Positions 20,721 to 30,014 of a DNA stretch of 64,000 bases are shown piece by piece. A program made the position numbers and the translations under genes. Position 1 is the first letter of the stretch. Each line of letters begins with the position of its first letter. The notes beneath the pieces were generated by a model. The model saw only the letters and a program-made list of their open reading frames with translations, did no database searches and was not told the origin of the DNA. Source of the DNA: an uncultured Erwinia sp. (lineage in GTDB: Bacteria; Pseudomonadota; Gammaproteobacteria; Enterobacterales; Enterobacteriaceae). The stretch covers positions 124,001-188,000 of the forward strand of contig CALYQW010000002.1 in NCBI GenBank assembly GCA_945290265.1, written 5' to 3'.

Positions 20721-21067
20721 ATGGATTACTACGAGTTTGTTGAAACAACCGTCTTTACCCGGGACATTAAGCACCTGCTGAGTGATGATGAATATGCTGC
20801 ATTTCAATTATTCCTGACAGAAGACCCTCAAGCCGGCGACCTGATCCGGGGCACTGGCGGCTGTCGTAAAATCCGCTGGGCGCGCTCAGGAAGCGGTAAA
20901 CGTTCAGGTGTGAGGGTTATTTGTTATTTCTGTACGCCCGCAGCAAAAATTTATATGTTGCTGATTTACAGAAAGAATGAAAAAGACAGTTGACCCCAGC
21001 CGAAAAAAGCCAGCTTAAATCAGTGGTAGCTGGCTTTCGCCAACAGGAGAGTTATTACTATGCGTAA
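20721..21067 (+). pseudogene. HigB/RelE-like toxin, frameshifted near its C-terminus
   Basis: Resembles RelE-superfamily mRNA-interferase toxins of the HigB type. The intact frame runs 90 codons (MDYYEFVETTVFTRDIKHLL through YMLLIYRKNEKDS) and stops at TGA 20991. Such proteins usually continue NEKD-x-LTPAEK. In the frame one base back (from 20990) the DNA encodes exactly LTPAEKSQLKSVVAGFRQ and ends at a TAA (21065-21067) that overlaps the antitoxin start, the usual arrangement. So one T appears lost from AGTTTGACC, removing about 25 C-terminal residues. Either the toxin was recently damaged or the base is a sequencing error. The core KIRW and RVICYF strands remain. Confidence 0.75.
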
Positions 21068-21350
21068 AGCACTTTTCGACGATTTGATCGCTTCTGCACG
21101 TGAGGCAGTTGAAATTCACCAGGGGCTGCGGTTGCCTGCGCGAGTTACCCGTGTTGAATGCCCGGACGTCAGGGCTATCCGGGCAAAGGCGAAACTGAAA
21201 CAGGATGATTTTGCTACCCTGCTCGGCGTCAGTTCGGCTCTGGTGCAGGCATGGGAACAAGGTCGCAGGCACCCTGCCGGAGCGGCCTTAAAACTGCTGC
21301 GTCTGATTGAACATCAACCTGACTTTATCCACCAACTGCGCGAAGCATAA
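21060..21350 (+). CDS. HigA-like helix-turn-helix antitoxin
   Basis: 96-residue XRE-type protein. The N-terminal stretch (MRKALFDDLIASAREAVE) is the toxin-binding segment usual in this antitoxin group. Residues 38-80 form a helix-turn-helix (RAKAKLKQDDFATLLGVSS, VQAWEQGRRHPAGAALKLL) that should bind the operon promoter. It is encoded just after the toxin, and the frame-restored toxin would overlap it by 8 bp. The antitoxin is intact while the toxin is damaged. It converges on ihfB. Confidence 0.88.
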   Translation: MRKALFDDLIASAREAVEIHQGLRLPARVTRVECPDVRAIRAKAKLKQDDFATLLGVSSALVQAWEQGRRHPAGAALKLLRLIEHQPDFIHQLREA

Positions 21351-21382
21351 CGGCCATTGACTTTGACCTGGCCTTAAAACGC
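21351..21382 (+). repeat. Solo flank sequence of the multi-hairpin repeat (no core)
   Basis: Directly after the antitoxin stop the sequence GGCCATTGACTTTGACCTGG, followed by CCTTAAAACG and an A-run, closely matches the flanks of the three large repeats: left flank of copy 2 (GGCCGTTGACGTTGATCTGG) and right flank of copy 2 (TTGACCTTGACCTGGACTTT plus A-run). No core element is present. Like the three full copies it lies between convergent genes. Confidence 0.6.
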
Positions 21383-21416
21383 AAAAAAAAAACGACACCG
21401 AAGTGTCGTTTATTTT
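21383..21416. terminator. Bidirectional terminator between the antitoxin gene and ihfB
   Basis: AACGACAC-CGAA-GTGTCGTT, an 8-bp perfect stem, has a run of A on its left and T-rich sequence on its right. It can therefore end transcripts from both convergent genes. Confidence 0.85.
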
Positions 21417-21452
21417 ATTCGCTGAATTGCCTGTCAGTAACAGACAACTCCG

Positions 21453-21740
21453 TCAACCGCCATGGATATTGGCACGGTCACGCAACTCTTTGCCCGGCTT
21501 AAAGTGGGGAACGTATTTACCTTCCAGTTCCACTTTCTCACCCGTTTTGGGGTTTCGCCCGGTGCGCGGTGCGCGGTAATGCAAAGAGAAGCTGCCAAAG
21601 CCCCGGATTTCAATACGCTCGCCCTGTGACAAGGTCATTGCCATATGTTCAAGCATCTCTTTTACCGCATCCTCAACGACTTTCGCCGGGATATGGGATT
21701 GCTGGCTGGCAAGTCTTTCAATCAGTTCTGACTTGGTCAT
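21453..21740 (-). CDS. ihfB: Integration host factor subunit beta
   Basis: Subunit of the IHF heterodimer, a nucleoid protein that bends DNA sharply at specific sites. The 95 residues show the HU/IHF fold, with the beta-arm motif [22 protein letters not shown] (about residues 46-67) whose proline intercalates in DNA, and the C-terminal [15 protein letters not shown]. It lies downstream of rpsA on the same strand, as in E. coli. Confidence 0.97.
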   Translation of the reverse strand: MTKSELIERLASQQSHIPAKVVEDAVKEMLEHMAMTLSQGERIEIRGFGSFSLHYRAPRTGRNPKTGEKVELEGKYVPHFKPGKELRDRANIHGG

Positions 21741-21793
21741 AAAACCTCCGGTTAATCCCTCTTAGGAAAAGTTCTGACAGTGAATGACGGAAC

Positions 21794-21813
21794 GGGGCAG
21801 CTTACGCTGCCCC
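21794..21813 (-). terminator. Hairpin between rpsA and ihfB
   Basis: GGGGCAGC-TTAC-GCTGCCCC, an 8-bp perfect stem, lies 12 bp after the rpsA stop. It has no T-run, so it may be a partial terminator or protect the rpsA mRNA end rather than stop transcription fully. Confidence 0.55.
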
Positions 21814-21824
21814 GAAGCGAATAA

Positions 21825-23498
21825 TTACTCGCCTTTAGCGGCTTTGAAAGCTTCCGCCATAGCGTTAGAGAAGTTGCCTTCTTCCTGTTTGGTGTTAACA
21901 GTGTTGATGGCTTCTTTCTCGTCAGCCTGATCTTTTGCACGAACAGACAGGCTCACTACGCGGTTTTTACGATCAACGCCGGTGAATTTGGCTTCAACAT
22001 CGTCACCAACATTCAGTACCAGAGTTGCGTCTTCAACGCGATCCAGGGAAGCTTCTGAAGCGCGCAGGTAACCTTCAACGCCGTCAGCTAATTCAACTGT
22101 AGCACCTTTCGCGTCAACTGCTGTCACTTTACCGTTAACAATTGCACCTTTCTTATTCAGAGCGATGTAGTTGTTGAACGGATCTTCTGCCAGCTGCTTA
22201 ACGCCCAGAGAGATACGCTCGCGTTCTGCGTCAACCTGCAGAACCACAGCCGCGATTTCGTCGCCTTTCTTGTATTCACGCACTGCTTCTTCTCCGGTCG
22301 CGTTCCAGGAGATGTCAGACAGGTGAACCAGGCCGTCGATACCGCCGTCCAGGCCGATGAAGATGCCGAAGTCAGTGATAGACTTGATTTTACCTTCAAC
22401 GCGGTCGCCCTTGTTGTGGGTTTCTGCGAACTGCTGCCATGGGTTAGATTTGCACTGCTTCAGACCCAGGGAGATACGACGACGTTCTTCGTCGATGTCC
22501 AGAACCATAACTTCCACAACGTCACCGACGTTAACCACTTTAGATGGGTGGATGTTTTTATTGGTCCAGTCCATTTCAGAAACGTGTACCAGGCCTTCAA
22601 CGCCTTCTTCGATTTCCACGAAGCAGCCGTAATCAGTCAGGTTGGTAACACGACCAGTCAGGCGGGTACCTTCAGGATAACGCTTAGCGATAGCTACCCA
22701 TGGATCTTCGCCCAGCTGCTTCAGACCCAGAGAAACACGGGTGCGCTCGCGGTCGAATTTCAGCACTTTCACGTTGATTTCGTCGCCAACATTGACGATT
22801 TCACTCGGATGCTTAACGCGTTTCCACGCCATATCAGTAATGTGCAGCAGGCCGTCAACGCCGCCCAGATCAACGAATGCACCGTAGTCAGTGAGGTTCT
22901 TAACGATACCTTTAACTTCCATGCCTTCCTGCAGGTTTTCCAGCAGCTGATCGCGCTCTGCGCTGTTTTCGGATTCGATAACCGCACGACGTGAAACCAC
23001 CACGTTGTTACGTTTCTGATCCAGCTTGATGACTTTGAACTCAAGCTCTTTGCCTTCCAGATGCAGGGTATCGCGCACCGGGCGCACATCTACCAGTGAA
23101 CCTGGCAGGAACGCACGAATACCGTTCAGCTCAACAGTGAAGCCACCTTTAACTTTGCCGTTAATAACACCGGTAACAGTTTCAGCGTCTTCGTAAGCTT
23201 TTTCCAGAGTGATCCAGGCTTCGTGACGTTTCGCTTTTTCGCGAGACAGCAGGGTCTCACCAAAGCCGTCTTCTACTGCATCCAGTGCAACGTCAACTTC
23301 GTCACCTACCTGGATTTCCAGTTCGCCGGCTGCGTTTTTGAACTGCTCTGCAGGGATTGCAGATTCAGATTTCAGGCCCGCATCAACCAGAACAACGTCT
23401 TTGTCAATAGCAACAACAACGCCACGAACGATGGAACCCGGACGGGTTTCGATAGTTTTAAGGGATTCTTCAAATAGTTGAGCAAAAGATTCAGTCAT
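21825..23498 (-). CDS. rpsA: 30S ribosomal protein S1
   Basis: Binds mRNA leaders and brings them to the 30S subunit. The start is the ATG at 23498 ([14 protein letters not shown]), giving 557 residues, the exact E. coli length; upstream ATGs in the open frame lie in the leader. Six S1 (OB-fold) repeats can be followed, with [21 protein letters not shown] first and characteristic [10 protein letters not shown] and [10 protein letters not shown] motifs. The gene is followed by ihfB and preceded by cmk. Opposite-strand open frames here are shadows. Confidence 0.98.
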   Translation of the reverse strand: MTESFAQLFEESLKTIETRPGSIVRGVVVAIDKDVVLVDAGLKSESAIPAEQFKNAAGELEIQVGDEVDVALDAVEDGFGETLLSREKAKRHEAWITLEKAYEDAETVTGVINGKVKGGFTVELNGIRAFLPGSLVDVRPVRDTLHLEGKELEFKVIKLDQKRNNVVVSRRAVIESENSAERDQLLENLQEGMEVKGIVKNLTDYGAFVDLGGVDGLLHITDMAWKRVKHPSEIVNVGDEINVKVLKFDRERTRVSLGLKQLGEDPWVAIAKRYPEGTRLTGRVTNLTDYGCFVEIEEGVEGLVHVSEMDWTNKNIHPSKVVNVGDVVEVMVLDIDEERRRISLGLKQCKSNPWQQFAETHNKGDRVEGKIKSITDFGIFIGLDGGIDGLVHLSDISWNATGEEAVREYKKGDEIAAVVLQVDAERERISLGVKQLAEDPFNNYIALNKKGAIVNGKVTAVDAKGATVELADGVEGYLRASEASLDRVEDATLVLNVGDDVEAKFTGVDRKNRVVSLSVRAKDQADEKEAINTVNTKQEEGNFSNAMAEAFKAAKGE

Positions 23499-23629
23499 AT
23501 TGATAATCTTCGGATTCTTCAATTTAACGTCCACCTGACATCCTGACGGGTGGGGTTGTTTCACATGCCCCATAACATCCATATCACAGGGTTAAAAAAT
23601 CGGTTTCTGCCGGCGTCACATGCCTGGCA

Positions 23630-24310
23630 TCAGGCCATTGAGAGCTTTTCTTTTGCGTAATTCAACGCAATTTCAATCACCTGCTCAACAGTCATGCTGG
23701 TAGAGTCGAGGAGCAGTGCGTCCTCTGCGGCCACCAGCGGCGCAACCGCACGGGTGCGATCGCGGTCGTCGCGCTCTTTTATCTCAGATAAAAGGCGCTC
23801 AAAGTTAACACTAAAGCCCATTGCCTGCAACTGTAGCATCCGCCGGTTTGCCCGTTCTTCGGCACTGGCATCGAGAAAGATTTTTACCGGTGCATCTGGA
23901 AATACCACGGTGCCCATATCGCGTCCATCAGCAATCAGACCGGGCGCTTCGCGGAAACCACGCTGGCGACGCAGCAGGGCTTCACGCACGCGCGGGAACG
24001 CAGCCACCCGCGAAGCGGTATCACTCACTTCCTGAGTACGGATTTCGCTGGTGACGTCCTCACCTTCCAGAATGACCTGCAGTTCACCGTTACGGGATAC
24101 AAAGCGCACATCAAGATGGGCGGCGACCGGTACCAGCGCTTCTTCAGAAGTAATATCCAGCTGATGATGGAGTGCAGCCAGCGCCAGCACGCGATAAATC
24201 GCGCCTGAATCCAGCAGATGCCACTGCAATGCTTCCGCCATCGCTTTACACAATGTGCCTTTACCTGCACCACCTGGGCCATCAATGGTGATAACTGGGG
24301 CTGCCGTCAT
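23630..24310 (-). CDS. cmk: Cytidylate kinase
   Basis: Phosphorylates CMP and dCMP with ATP in pyrimidine salvage. The P-loop GPGGAGKGT lies about residues 10-18, and [20 protein letters not shown] and the DDRDRTR lid motifs follow. Start at the ATG at 24310 ([14 protein letters not shown]) gives 226 residues against 227 in E. coli. It lies upstream of rpsA and just after aroA, on the same strand as both; E. coli ycaL between cmk and aroA is missing. Confidence 0.96.
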   Translation of the reverse strand: MTAAPVITIDGPGGAGKGTLCKAMAEALQWHLLDSGAIYRVLALAALHHQLDITSEEALVPVAAHLDVRFVSRNGELQVILEGEDVTSEIRTQEVSDTASRVAAFPRVREALLRRQRGFREAPGLIADGRDMGTVVFPDAPVKIFLDASAEERANRRMLQLQAMGFSVNFERLLSEIKERDDRDRTRAVAPLVAAEDALLLDSTSMTVEQVIEIALNYAKEKLSMA

Positions 24311-24405
24311 CTCGTTCTCCTGTCGGTGGAATATCCGGTCAACCGGTGCCCGGATAATATCGACGCGCATTATACCCTGCATGTTCCAGGCTGCAACCGT
24401 CGCCG

Positions 24406-25692
24406 TTATCGGCTCAGGCTGATCTGTGCTAACCGGGAAAAATAGTCCGGAAAGGTTTTCGCCGTACAGCCAGGGTCAAGAATAGTAACTGGCGTATCAG
24501 AGAGTGCCACCAGAGAAAAACACATCGCCATACGATGATCATTATAGGTACCAATTTCCGCCGGGTGCAGTTGAGCAGGTGGCGTGATGCGAATAAAGTC
24601 ATTGCCTTCTTCCACTTCAGCCCCCACTTTACGCAATTCGGTCGCCATCGCCGCCAGACGGTCGGTTTCCTTGACCCGCCAGTTATAAATATTGCGCAGC
24701 ACCGTGGTGCCTTTGGCGAACAGCGCGGTCGTGGCGATGGTCATCGCCGCATCGGGAATATGGTTCATATCCAGATCGACGGCGTTCAGTTCGCCCCGGG
24801 TGCAGGCAATATAATCGTCACCCCACTCGATCTGTGCGCCCATTTTTTCCAGCACGTCGGCAAAACGAATATCACCCTGCATACTGTTACGGCTGATACC
24901 GGTGACTTTTACCGTACCGCCGCGGATCGCCGCCGCCGCAAGGAAATAGGAAGCGGATGAAGCATCACCTTCCACCAGATACTCACCCGGTGCCTGATAC
25001 TGCTGGCGTCCGGTGATACGGAACTGGCGGTAATTATCGTTTTCTACTTTTACGCCGAAGGTGGCCATCATATTCAGCGTGATATCAATATAAGGTTTAG
25101 AAACCAGTTCACCGTCGATATTGATCACCGTGTCCTGCGCCGCCAGCGGTGCCGTCATCAGTAACGCAGTGAGGAACTGGCTGGAAACGCTGCCATCCAC
25201 CGCCACTTCGCCACCTCGAAAACCGCCTTTCAGACGCAGCGGCGGATAATCTTCCTGTTCCAGGCAGATAATATCCGCACCGCCCTGGCGCAGCGCACTT
25301 ACCAGATGACCGATAGGACGCTCTCTCATCCGCGGCTCACCGGTCAGGACAATATTGTTGTGTCCCAGACAGAGAGCAGCAGCCAGGGGACGCATGGCGG
25401 TACCGGCATTGCCGAGGAACAACTCAATTTCGCCTTCAGCCTGCAGCGCTTTGCCCTTGCCGGTCACTTCGCAGACCGTGCGATCGTCAGACAGCGTGTA
25501 AACCACGCCCAGTTGCTGCAGTGCATTCAGCATATGGCGCACGTCATCGCTGTCGAGCAGGTTGGTCAGCCGGGTGGTTCCCCGGGCCAGCGCGGCCAGC
25601 AGTAAGGCGCGGTTAGAGACACTTTTTGATCCTGGCAGGTTAACAGTACCGTTAACCAAAGCGATGGGGTTTAACGTCAGGGAATCCTGCAT
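24406..25692 (-). CDS. aroA: 3-phosphoshikimate 1-carboxyvinyltransferase (EPSP synthase)
   Basis: Adds the enolpyruvyl group of PEP to shikimate 3-phosphate, the sixth step of the shikimate pathway. Signature stretches [20 protein letters not shown] (about residues 19-38), [11 protein letters not shown] (about 93-103) and the later [17 protein letters not shown] are intact. The glycine of the GNAGTA motif is the class I, herbicide-sensitive form. Length 428 residues against 427 in E. coli. It is downstream of serC, as in the classic serC-aroA mixed-function operon. Confidence 0.98.
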   Translation of the reverse strand: MQDSLTLNPIALVNGTVNLPGSKSVSNRALLLAALARGTTRLTNLLDSDDVRHMLNALQQLGVVYTLSDDRTVCEVTGKGKALQAEGEIELFLGNAGTAMRPLAAALCLGHNNIVLTGEPRMRERPIGHLVSALRQGGADIICLEQEDYPPLRLKGGFRGGEVAVDGSVSSQFLTALLMTAPLAAQDTVINIDGELVSKPYIDITLNMMATFGVKVENDNYRQFRITGRQQYQAPGEYLVEGDASSASYFLAAAAIRGGTVKVTGISRNSMQGDIRFADVLEKMGAQIEWGDDYIACTRGELNAVDLDMNHIPDAAMTIATTALFAKGTTVLRNIYNWRVKETDRLAAMATELRKVGAEVEEGNDFIRITPPAQLHPAEIGTYNDHRMAMCFSLVALSDTPVTILDPGCTAKTFPDYFSRLAQISLSR

Positions 25693-25723
25693 TTGAAACC
25701 TGTTCTCCGTATCTAATTATAAT

Positions 25724-25749
25724 AAAACCCCGCTGAGCGACGGGGTTTT
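25724..25749 (-). terminator. Hairpin between serC and aroA
   Basis: AAAACCCCG / CGGGGTTTT with an 8-base loop. On the minus strand it is followed by T-rich sequence, so it looks like a terminator inside the serC-aroA operon. It would lower aroA expression relative to serC. Confidence 0.7.
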
Positions 25750-25776
25750 GCTGTCAAAACCGGCGTTTCGCGGCGG

Positions 25777-26862
25777 TTAGCCGTGACGGCGCTCGAAATC
25801 GATCATAAAGTCGGTCAGCGCTTTCACGCCAGCCAGCGGCATTGCATTATAAATCGAGGCACGCATGCCCCCTACTGCGCGGTGCCCTTTCAGGGCATGC
25901 AGGCCGGCAGCCAGCGACTCTTCCAGGAACAGCTTATCCAGCGCGGCATCTGCGAGCTGGAAAGGCACGTTCATCCGTGAGCGGTTGGCAACCGCCACAC
26001 CGTTACGATAAAAGTCACTGTTATCAATGGTGCTGTACAGCAGGTCGGCTTTTGCCTGATTACGCTTGTCGAGTTCCGACACGCCACCCTGCTCTTTCAG
26101 CCATTTGAATACCAGGCCGGATAAATACCAGGCGAAGGTTGGCGGGGTGTTAAACATCGAGTCGCTTTCGGCCAGCACGTTGTAATCCAGCACCGATGGC
26201 ACCTGCTGACTCGCCTGCCCCAGCAGGTCTTCGCGCACAATCACCAGCGTCAGTCCGGCAGGGCCAATGTTTTTCTGGGCACCGGCGTAGATCACGCCAT
26301 AGCGGCTGACATCAATAGGTTTCGAGAGAATGGCTGAGGAGAGGTCTGCCACCACCACTTGATCGCCAAAATCCGGCTCTTCGTTAAGCGCGGTGCCATC
26401 AATGGTTTCATTCGGGCAGTAGTGCAAATAGGCCGCATTATCAGATAATTTCCAACTCGCCATCGGCGCGATGCCGCGCAGGCCGTCAACCGTGGTTTTG
26501 GCATCGATCACATTGGGCTGGCAGTACTTGTGTGCTTCTTTTATTGCACTTGCCGCCCAGTAGCCACCATCAACGTAGTCTGCGCTGCTGTGCTGCCCCA
26601 GCAGATTCAGCGGTACGGCGGCAAACTGCCCGCGACCACCGCCGTGGCAAAACAACACTTTATAATTCGCCGGCACTTTCAGCAGATCGCGAAAATCCTG
26701 TTCGGCTTCGGCCGCAACCTGCATAAATTCTTTACTGCGATGGCTGATTTCCATTACCGAGGTGCCCAGCCCCTGCCAGTTACAGAGTTCCTGCTCTGCC
26801 CGACGCAACACTTCTACCGGCATCATGGCCGGACCGGCGCTAAAATTGAAAACCTGACTCAT
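25777..26862 (-). CDS. serC: Phosphoserine aminotransferase
   Basis: PLP enzyme that makes 3-phosphoserine for serine synthesis and the matching intermediate of pyridoxal phosphate synthesis. Starts [15 protein letters not shown]; the PLP lysine is K197 in [12 protein letters not shown], and the phosphate-binding HGGGRGQF motif is at about residues 73-80. 361 residues against 362 in E. coli. It is transcribed with aroA and diverges from ycaO. Confidence 0.98.
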   Translation of the reverse strand: MSQVFNFSAGPAMMPVEVLRRAEQELCNWQGLGTSVMEISHRSKEFMQVAAEAEQDFRDLLKVPANYKVLFCHGGGRGQFAAVPLNLLGQHSSADYVDGGYWAASAIKEAHKYCQPNVIDAKTTVDGLRGIAPMASWKLSDNAAYLHYCPNETIDGTALNEEPDFGDQVVVADLSSAILSKPIDVSRYGVIYAGAQKNIGPAGLTLVIVREDLLGQASQQVPSVLDYNVLAESDSMFNTPPTFAWYLSGLVFKWLKEQGGVSELDKRNQAKADLLYSTIDNSDFYRNGVAVANRSRMNVPFQLADAALDKLFLEESLAAGLHALKGHRAVGGMRASIYNAMPLAGVKALTDFMIDFERRHG

Positions 26863-27059
26863 TTCACCTCACCATTCTTTGATCGATCGGTTTGTTTGCC
26901 CTATCGGTTTTATCATTGCCATCCGGTGGCTGCAATAAATTATCCATTTCACCGTGACTTTCCTGCATGAGGGAAATATCCTGAGCGAGGAAGATAGCGC
27001 CCCCGCCTGAAAACCCGTATCATTGCGCGCTTTACGCACAACCTGAATCGAGTGGCAAA

Positions 27060-28817
27060 ATGACGCAAACGTATATCCCTGGCAAAGACGCGGCACTGGA
27101 AGATTCCATCGCCCGCTTTCAGCAAAAACTGCAGGATCTGGGCTTCAATATTGAAGAAGCCTCCTGGCTGAATCCTGTTCCTAACGTCTGGTCAGTGCAT
27201 ATCCGCGATCGTGACTGCCCACTGTGCTTTACCAACGGTAAAGGCGCCAGCAAAAAAGCCGCGCTGGCTTCCGCGCTGGGTGAATATTTCGAGCGCCTGT
27301 CAACCAACTACTTCTTTGCTGACTTCTGGCTGGGCAACCGCATCGCTAACGGTGAGTTTGTTCACTATCCCAATGAAAAGTGGTTCCCGCTGCCGGACGA
27401 CGACCAGCTGCCGCAAGGTATTCTGGATGAGCGTCTGCATCAGTTTTACAACCCGGAGAATGAGCTGGCTGCCGGCGATCTGATCGATCTGCAGTCCGGT
27501 AATGCCACCCGCGGGATCTGCGCCCTGCCGTTTACCCGCCAGTCTGATTTGCAGACGGTGTATATTCCGATGAATATCATCGGCAACCTGTACGTGTCGA
27601 ACGGCATGTCCGCCGGCAATACCGCCAACGAGGCGCGGGTCCAGGGGCTGTCAGAAGTGTTCGAGCGTTACATTAAAAACCGCATTATTGCCGAGTCCAT
27701 CAGCCTGCCAGAAATCCCGCAGGCGGTGCTGGATCGCTATCCGGGGGTGGTGGAAGCCATCGCTACGCTGGAAGCGGAAGGTTTCCCGATCTTCAGCTAT
27801 GACGCCTCACTGGGCGGTAAATATCCGGTGATCTGCGTAGTGCTGTTTAACCCGGCGAATGGCACCTGCTTTGCTTCCTTTGGCGCTCACCCGGACTTTG
27901 GCGTGGCGCTGGAGCGTACCGTGACCGAACTGCTGCAGGGGCGTGGTCTGAAAGACCTGGATGTGTTTACGCCTCCCACCTTCGATGATGAAGAAGTGGC
28001 CGAGCACGCTAATCTGGAAACCCACTTTATTGATTCAAGCGGCCTGATCTCCTGGGATATGTTTAAACAGGACGCCGACTACCCGTTTGCCGACTGGAGC
28101 TTTAAAGGCACCACCGAAGAAGAGTTCACCACCCTGATGAACATCTTTAAGGCTGAAGATCAGGAAGTATATATCGCTGATTATCAGCATCTGGATGTGT
28201 ATGCCTGTCGCATTATTGTACCTGGCATGTCCGATATCTATCCGGCAGAAGATCTGCTGCTGGCGAATAACAGCATGGGCGCGTATCTGCGTGATACCCT
28301 GCTGGGGCTACCGGACAGTCAGTGGGATAAAGCACAGTATCTGGCGCTGCTGGAGCAGCTGGATGAAGACGGGCACGATGATTTCACCCGGGTGCGCGAG
28401 CTGCTGGGTCTGGCAACCGGCAAAGATAACGGCTGGTACACCCTGCGTATCGGTGAACTGAAGGCGATGCTGGCTCTGGCTGCCGGTGATATCGAGCAGG
28501 CGCTGATCTGGACCGAATGGACCATCGAATTTAACCAGTCGGTGTTCAGTCCGGAGCGCGCCAACTACTACCGCTGTCTGCATACCCTGCTGCTGTTAAG
28601 CCAGGAAGAGGAGCGCGATCCGCTGCAGTACCATCATGCCTTTGTGCGTATGTACGGTGCAGAGGCGGTGGAAGCCGCGTCCGCGGCGATCAGCGGCGAA
28701 GCGCCTTTCTATGGTCTGCAAAATGTCGATACGGATCTGCTGGCTTTTCCGGCGCATCAGTCACTGCTGGCCGCTTATGAAAAGCTGCAGGCAGCTAAAC
28801 GCCGCTACTGGAAGTAA
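27060..28817 (+). CDS. ycaO: YcaO, ribosomal protein S12 methylthiotransferase accessory factor
   Basis: YcaO-fold ATP-binding protein; the E. coli protein aids RimO in the beta-methylthiolation of ribosomal protein S12. The N-terminal YcaO domain covers about residues 1-400, with the ATP/Mg region SKKAALASALGEYFERLSTN and the second acidic motif NEARVQGLSEVFERYIKNR. A C-terminal helical domain has DEDGHDDFTRVRELLGLATGK. Length 585 against 586 in E. coli. There is no precursor peptide gene beside it, so it is the housekeeping form, not a RiPP cyclodehydratase. The gene diverges from serC, and an AT-rich islet follows it. Confidence 0.94.
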   Translation: MTQTYIPGKDAALEDSIARFQQKLQDLGFNIEEASWLNPVPNVWSVHIRDRDCPLCFTNGKGASKKAALASALGEYFERLSTNYFFADFWLGNRIANGEFVHYPNEKWFPLPDDDQLPQGILDERLHQFYNPENELAAGDLIDLQSGNATRGICALPFTRQSDLQTVYIPMNIIGNLYVSNGMSAGNTANEARVQGLSEVFERYIKNRIIAESISLPEIPQAVLDRYPGVVEAIATLEAEGFPIFSYDASLGGKYPVICVVLFNPANGTCFASFGAHPDFGVALERTVTELLQGRGLKDLDVFTPPTFDDEEVAEHANLETHFIDSSGLISWDMFKQDADYPFADWSFKGTTEEEFTTLMNIFKAEDQEVYIADYQHLDVYACRIIVPGMSDIYPAEDLLLANNSMGAYLRDTLLGLPDSQWDKAQYLALLEQLDEDGHDDFTRVRELLGLATGKDNGWYTLRIGELKAMLALAAGDIEQALIWTEWTIEFNQSVFSPERANYYRCLHTLLLLSQEEERDPLQYHHAFVRMYGAEAVEAASAAISGEAPFYGLQNVDTDLLAFPAHQSLLAAYEKLQAAKRRYWK

Positions 28818-28891
28818 ATTTTTTCACTGCAAAAAGGGCTGCCGTCTGGCAGACCTTCACACTGCTGACGCACTTGTACAGGTGCGTTTTA

Positions 28892-29311
28892 TTAGAATTG
28901 ATAATTTTTGTAGAAAGTAATTCTTTCACTATAACCTTTAATCAGACATACATTTCTATCTGTATGAAACGCAAAACTGTCATTTTCATCCAGATATGCC
29001 TGAGCCAGACACTCTTCTTTTATGTAAGAATCCCAATTCTTCTTGGAGGATTTTATTGATTTCATAAACTCATTATAGTTATGAAATTCATTTTTAGATT
29101 CTTGAGCTTTCTTCACCAAAAGCTTAAATTCTTTTTCATAATCCTGTTTTTTCTTGTCAGAGAGATAAATCATACAATTCTGAACTGCTGGTGACATTCT
29201 TTTATTGTAGCAAGTTTCCAACGTCTCGTTTTTAAAAAACGTTATATCATTATCAGCAAGAGCATTTCCTGAAAAAATAAAAATAAGTGCTGCCATTATT
29301 AAGACTTTCAT
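28892..29311 (-). CDS. LprI-like periplasmic lysozyme-inhibitor family protein (likely immunity protein)
   Basis: 139 residues with a clear signal peptide (MKVLIMAALIFIFSGNALA, cleavage near residue 19). Four cysteines (C34, C46, C101, C122) and the late pattern NWDSYIKEECLAQAY...VCLIKGYSER resemble the LprI N-terminal domain family (PF07007), some members of which inhibit lysozymes in the periplasm. Its ATG overlaps the stop of the muramidase fragment upstream (ATGA), the usual layout of an effector and its immunity gene. Codon use is strongly A/T-rich, unlike the genes on either side, which suggests horizontal transfer. The family call is from recall of the motif pattern. Confidence 0.7.
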   Translation of the reverse strand: MKVLIMAALIFIFSGNALADNDITFFKNETLETCYNKRMSPAVQNCMIYLSDKKKQDYEKEFKLLVKKAQESKNEFHNYNEFMKSIKSSKKNWDSYIKEECLAQAYLDENDSFAFHTDRNVCLIKGYSERITFYKNYQF

Positions 29312-29895
29312 TTCATGTACCTCTCAATATAAGGTATTCGTTGCCTTGCGCTCTCATCGCTGGAAAGTTTCATGTTTTTCCTGATGAGGTCTATAACAGC
29401 TTTCTTATCATTTTTACCGAAAATGGGGATCATGCTGATTTCTAATCTCCCCTGGTATTTCATGTCTACCAAAACATCTTTTAATGGTTGCTTTAACTTT
29501 TCCCAAGGTAATGAATCTGTCTTTTTGTATTTATTATAAAATCGGGCAGAATCATTGACGTACTTTGCATATGTTTTTTCAAAAAGTTTAACTTGCTGAA
29601 CTTCTGTTATCTCACCAATGAGTTCTCTATTACCCCTGACGAAATCACTTGCACTACAATGGCTTTTTTTGGAACCTTCAGAGATTTTTTTTGCTTTTTT
29701 GATTGGGATACCTGAATATGTCAAGTCACTAACTATTTCGTTCTCCGAACGATACTTCAAATCATATCCACGTCCAATAGTCACACCTGAACCAAGTTTT
29801 TTACATTGTTTGGAATTACCAGGTCAGTGAATTTTTCTCGAATAATATTGGCTGCCTGGTATATTATTCCCTTCAGCTCTGAAAGTGAGCAACCC
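29308..29895 (-). pseudogene. Pesticin/T4-lysozyme-like muramidase domain, broken by a nonsense codon
   Basis: Reading the minus strand from 29895, the translation is LLTFRAEGNNIPG, SQYYSRKIH, a TGA stop (29824-29826), then PGNSKQCKKLGSGVTIGRGY and on to residue IERYMK at the end. EGN...Y-S-R...H-[W]-PG...SGVTIGRGYDL is the pattern I know from muramidase toxin domains of polymorphic and type VI effectors, with the catalytic Glu in EGN (codon 29872-29874). The TGA stands where the family has Trp (TGG). The part after a possible GTG (29784) is 158 residues but would lack the catalytic Glu. A TAA at 29896-29898 closes the upstream end, so any delivery domain is gone. AT-rich throughout. Confidence 0.7.
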
Positions 29896-30014
29896 TTACT
29901 TTGGTTCGATATTTTCCTTTCTCCATAACTGCACAGGTATAAAAAACTTATACGCCGACTATATTATCAAAAAAATGACAGATACAACTGCGCAGCACTT
30001 CAGCCCGTTTACCA

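Noticed and set aside
27060-28817. ycaO as the core of a RiPP biosynthetic cluster
   Set aside because: It matches the housekeeping E. coli YcaO in length and sequence, and there is no precursor peptide, dehydrogenase or transporter gene beside it.
29308-29784. A functional 158-residue gene starting at GTG 29784
   Set aside because: The start has no good ribosome site and the product would lack the catalytic Glu; homology continues upstream through the TGA, so a broken gene is the better reading.
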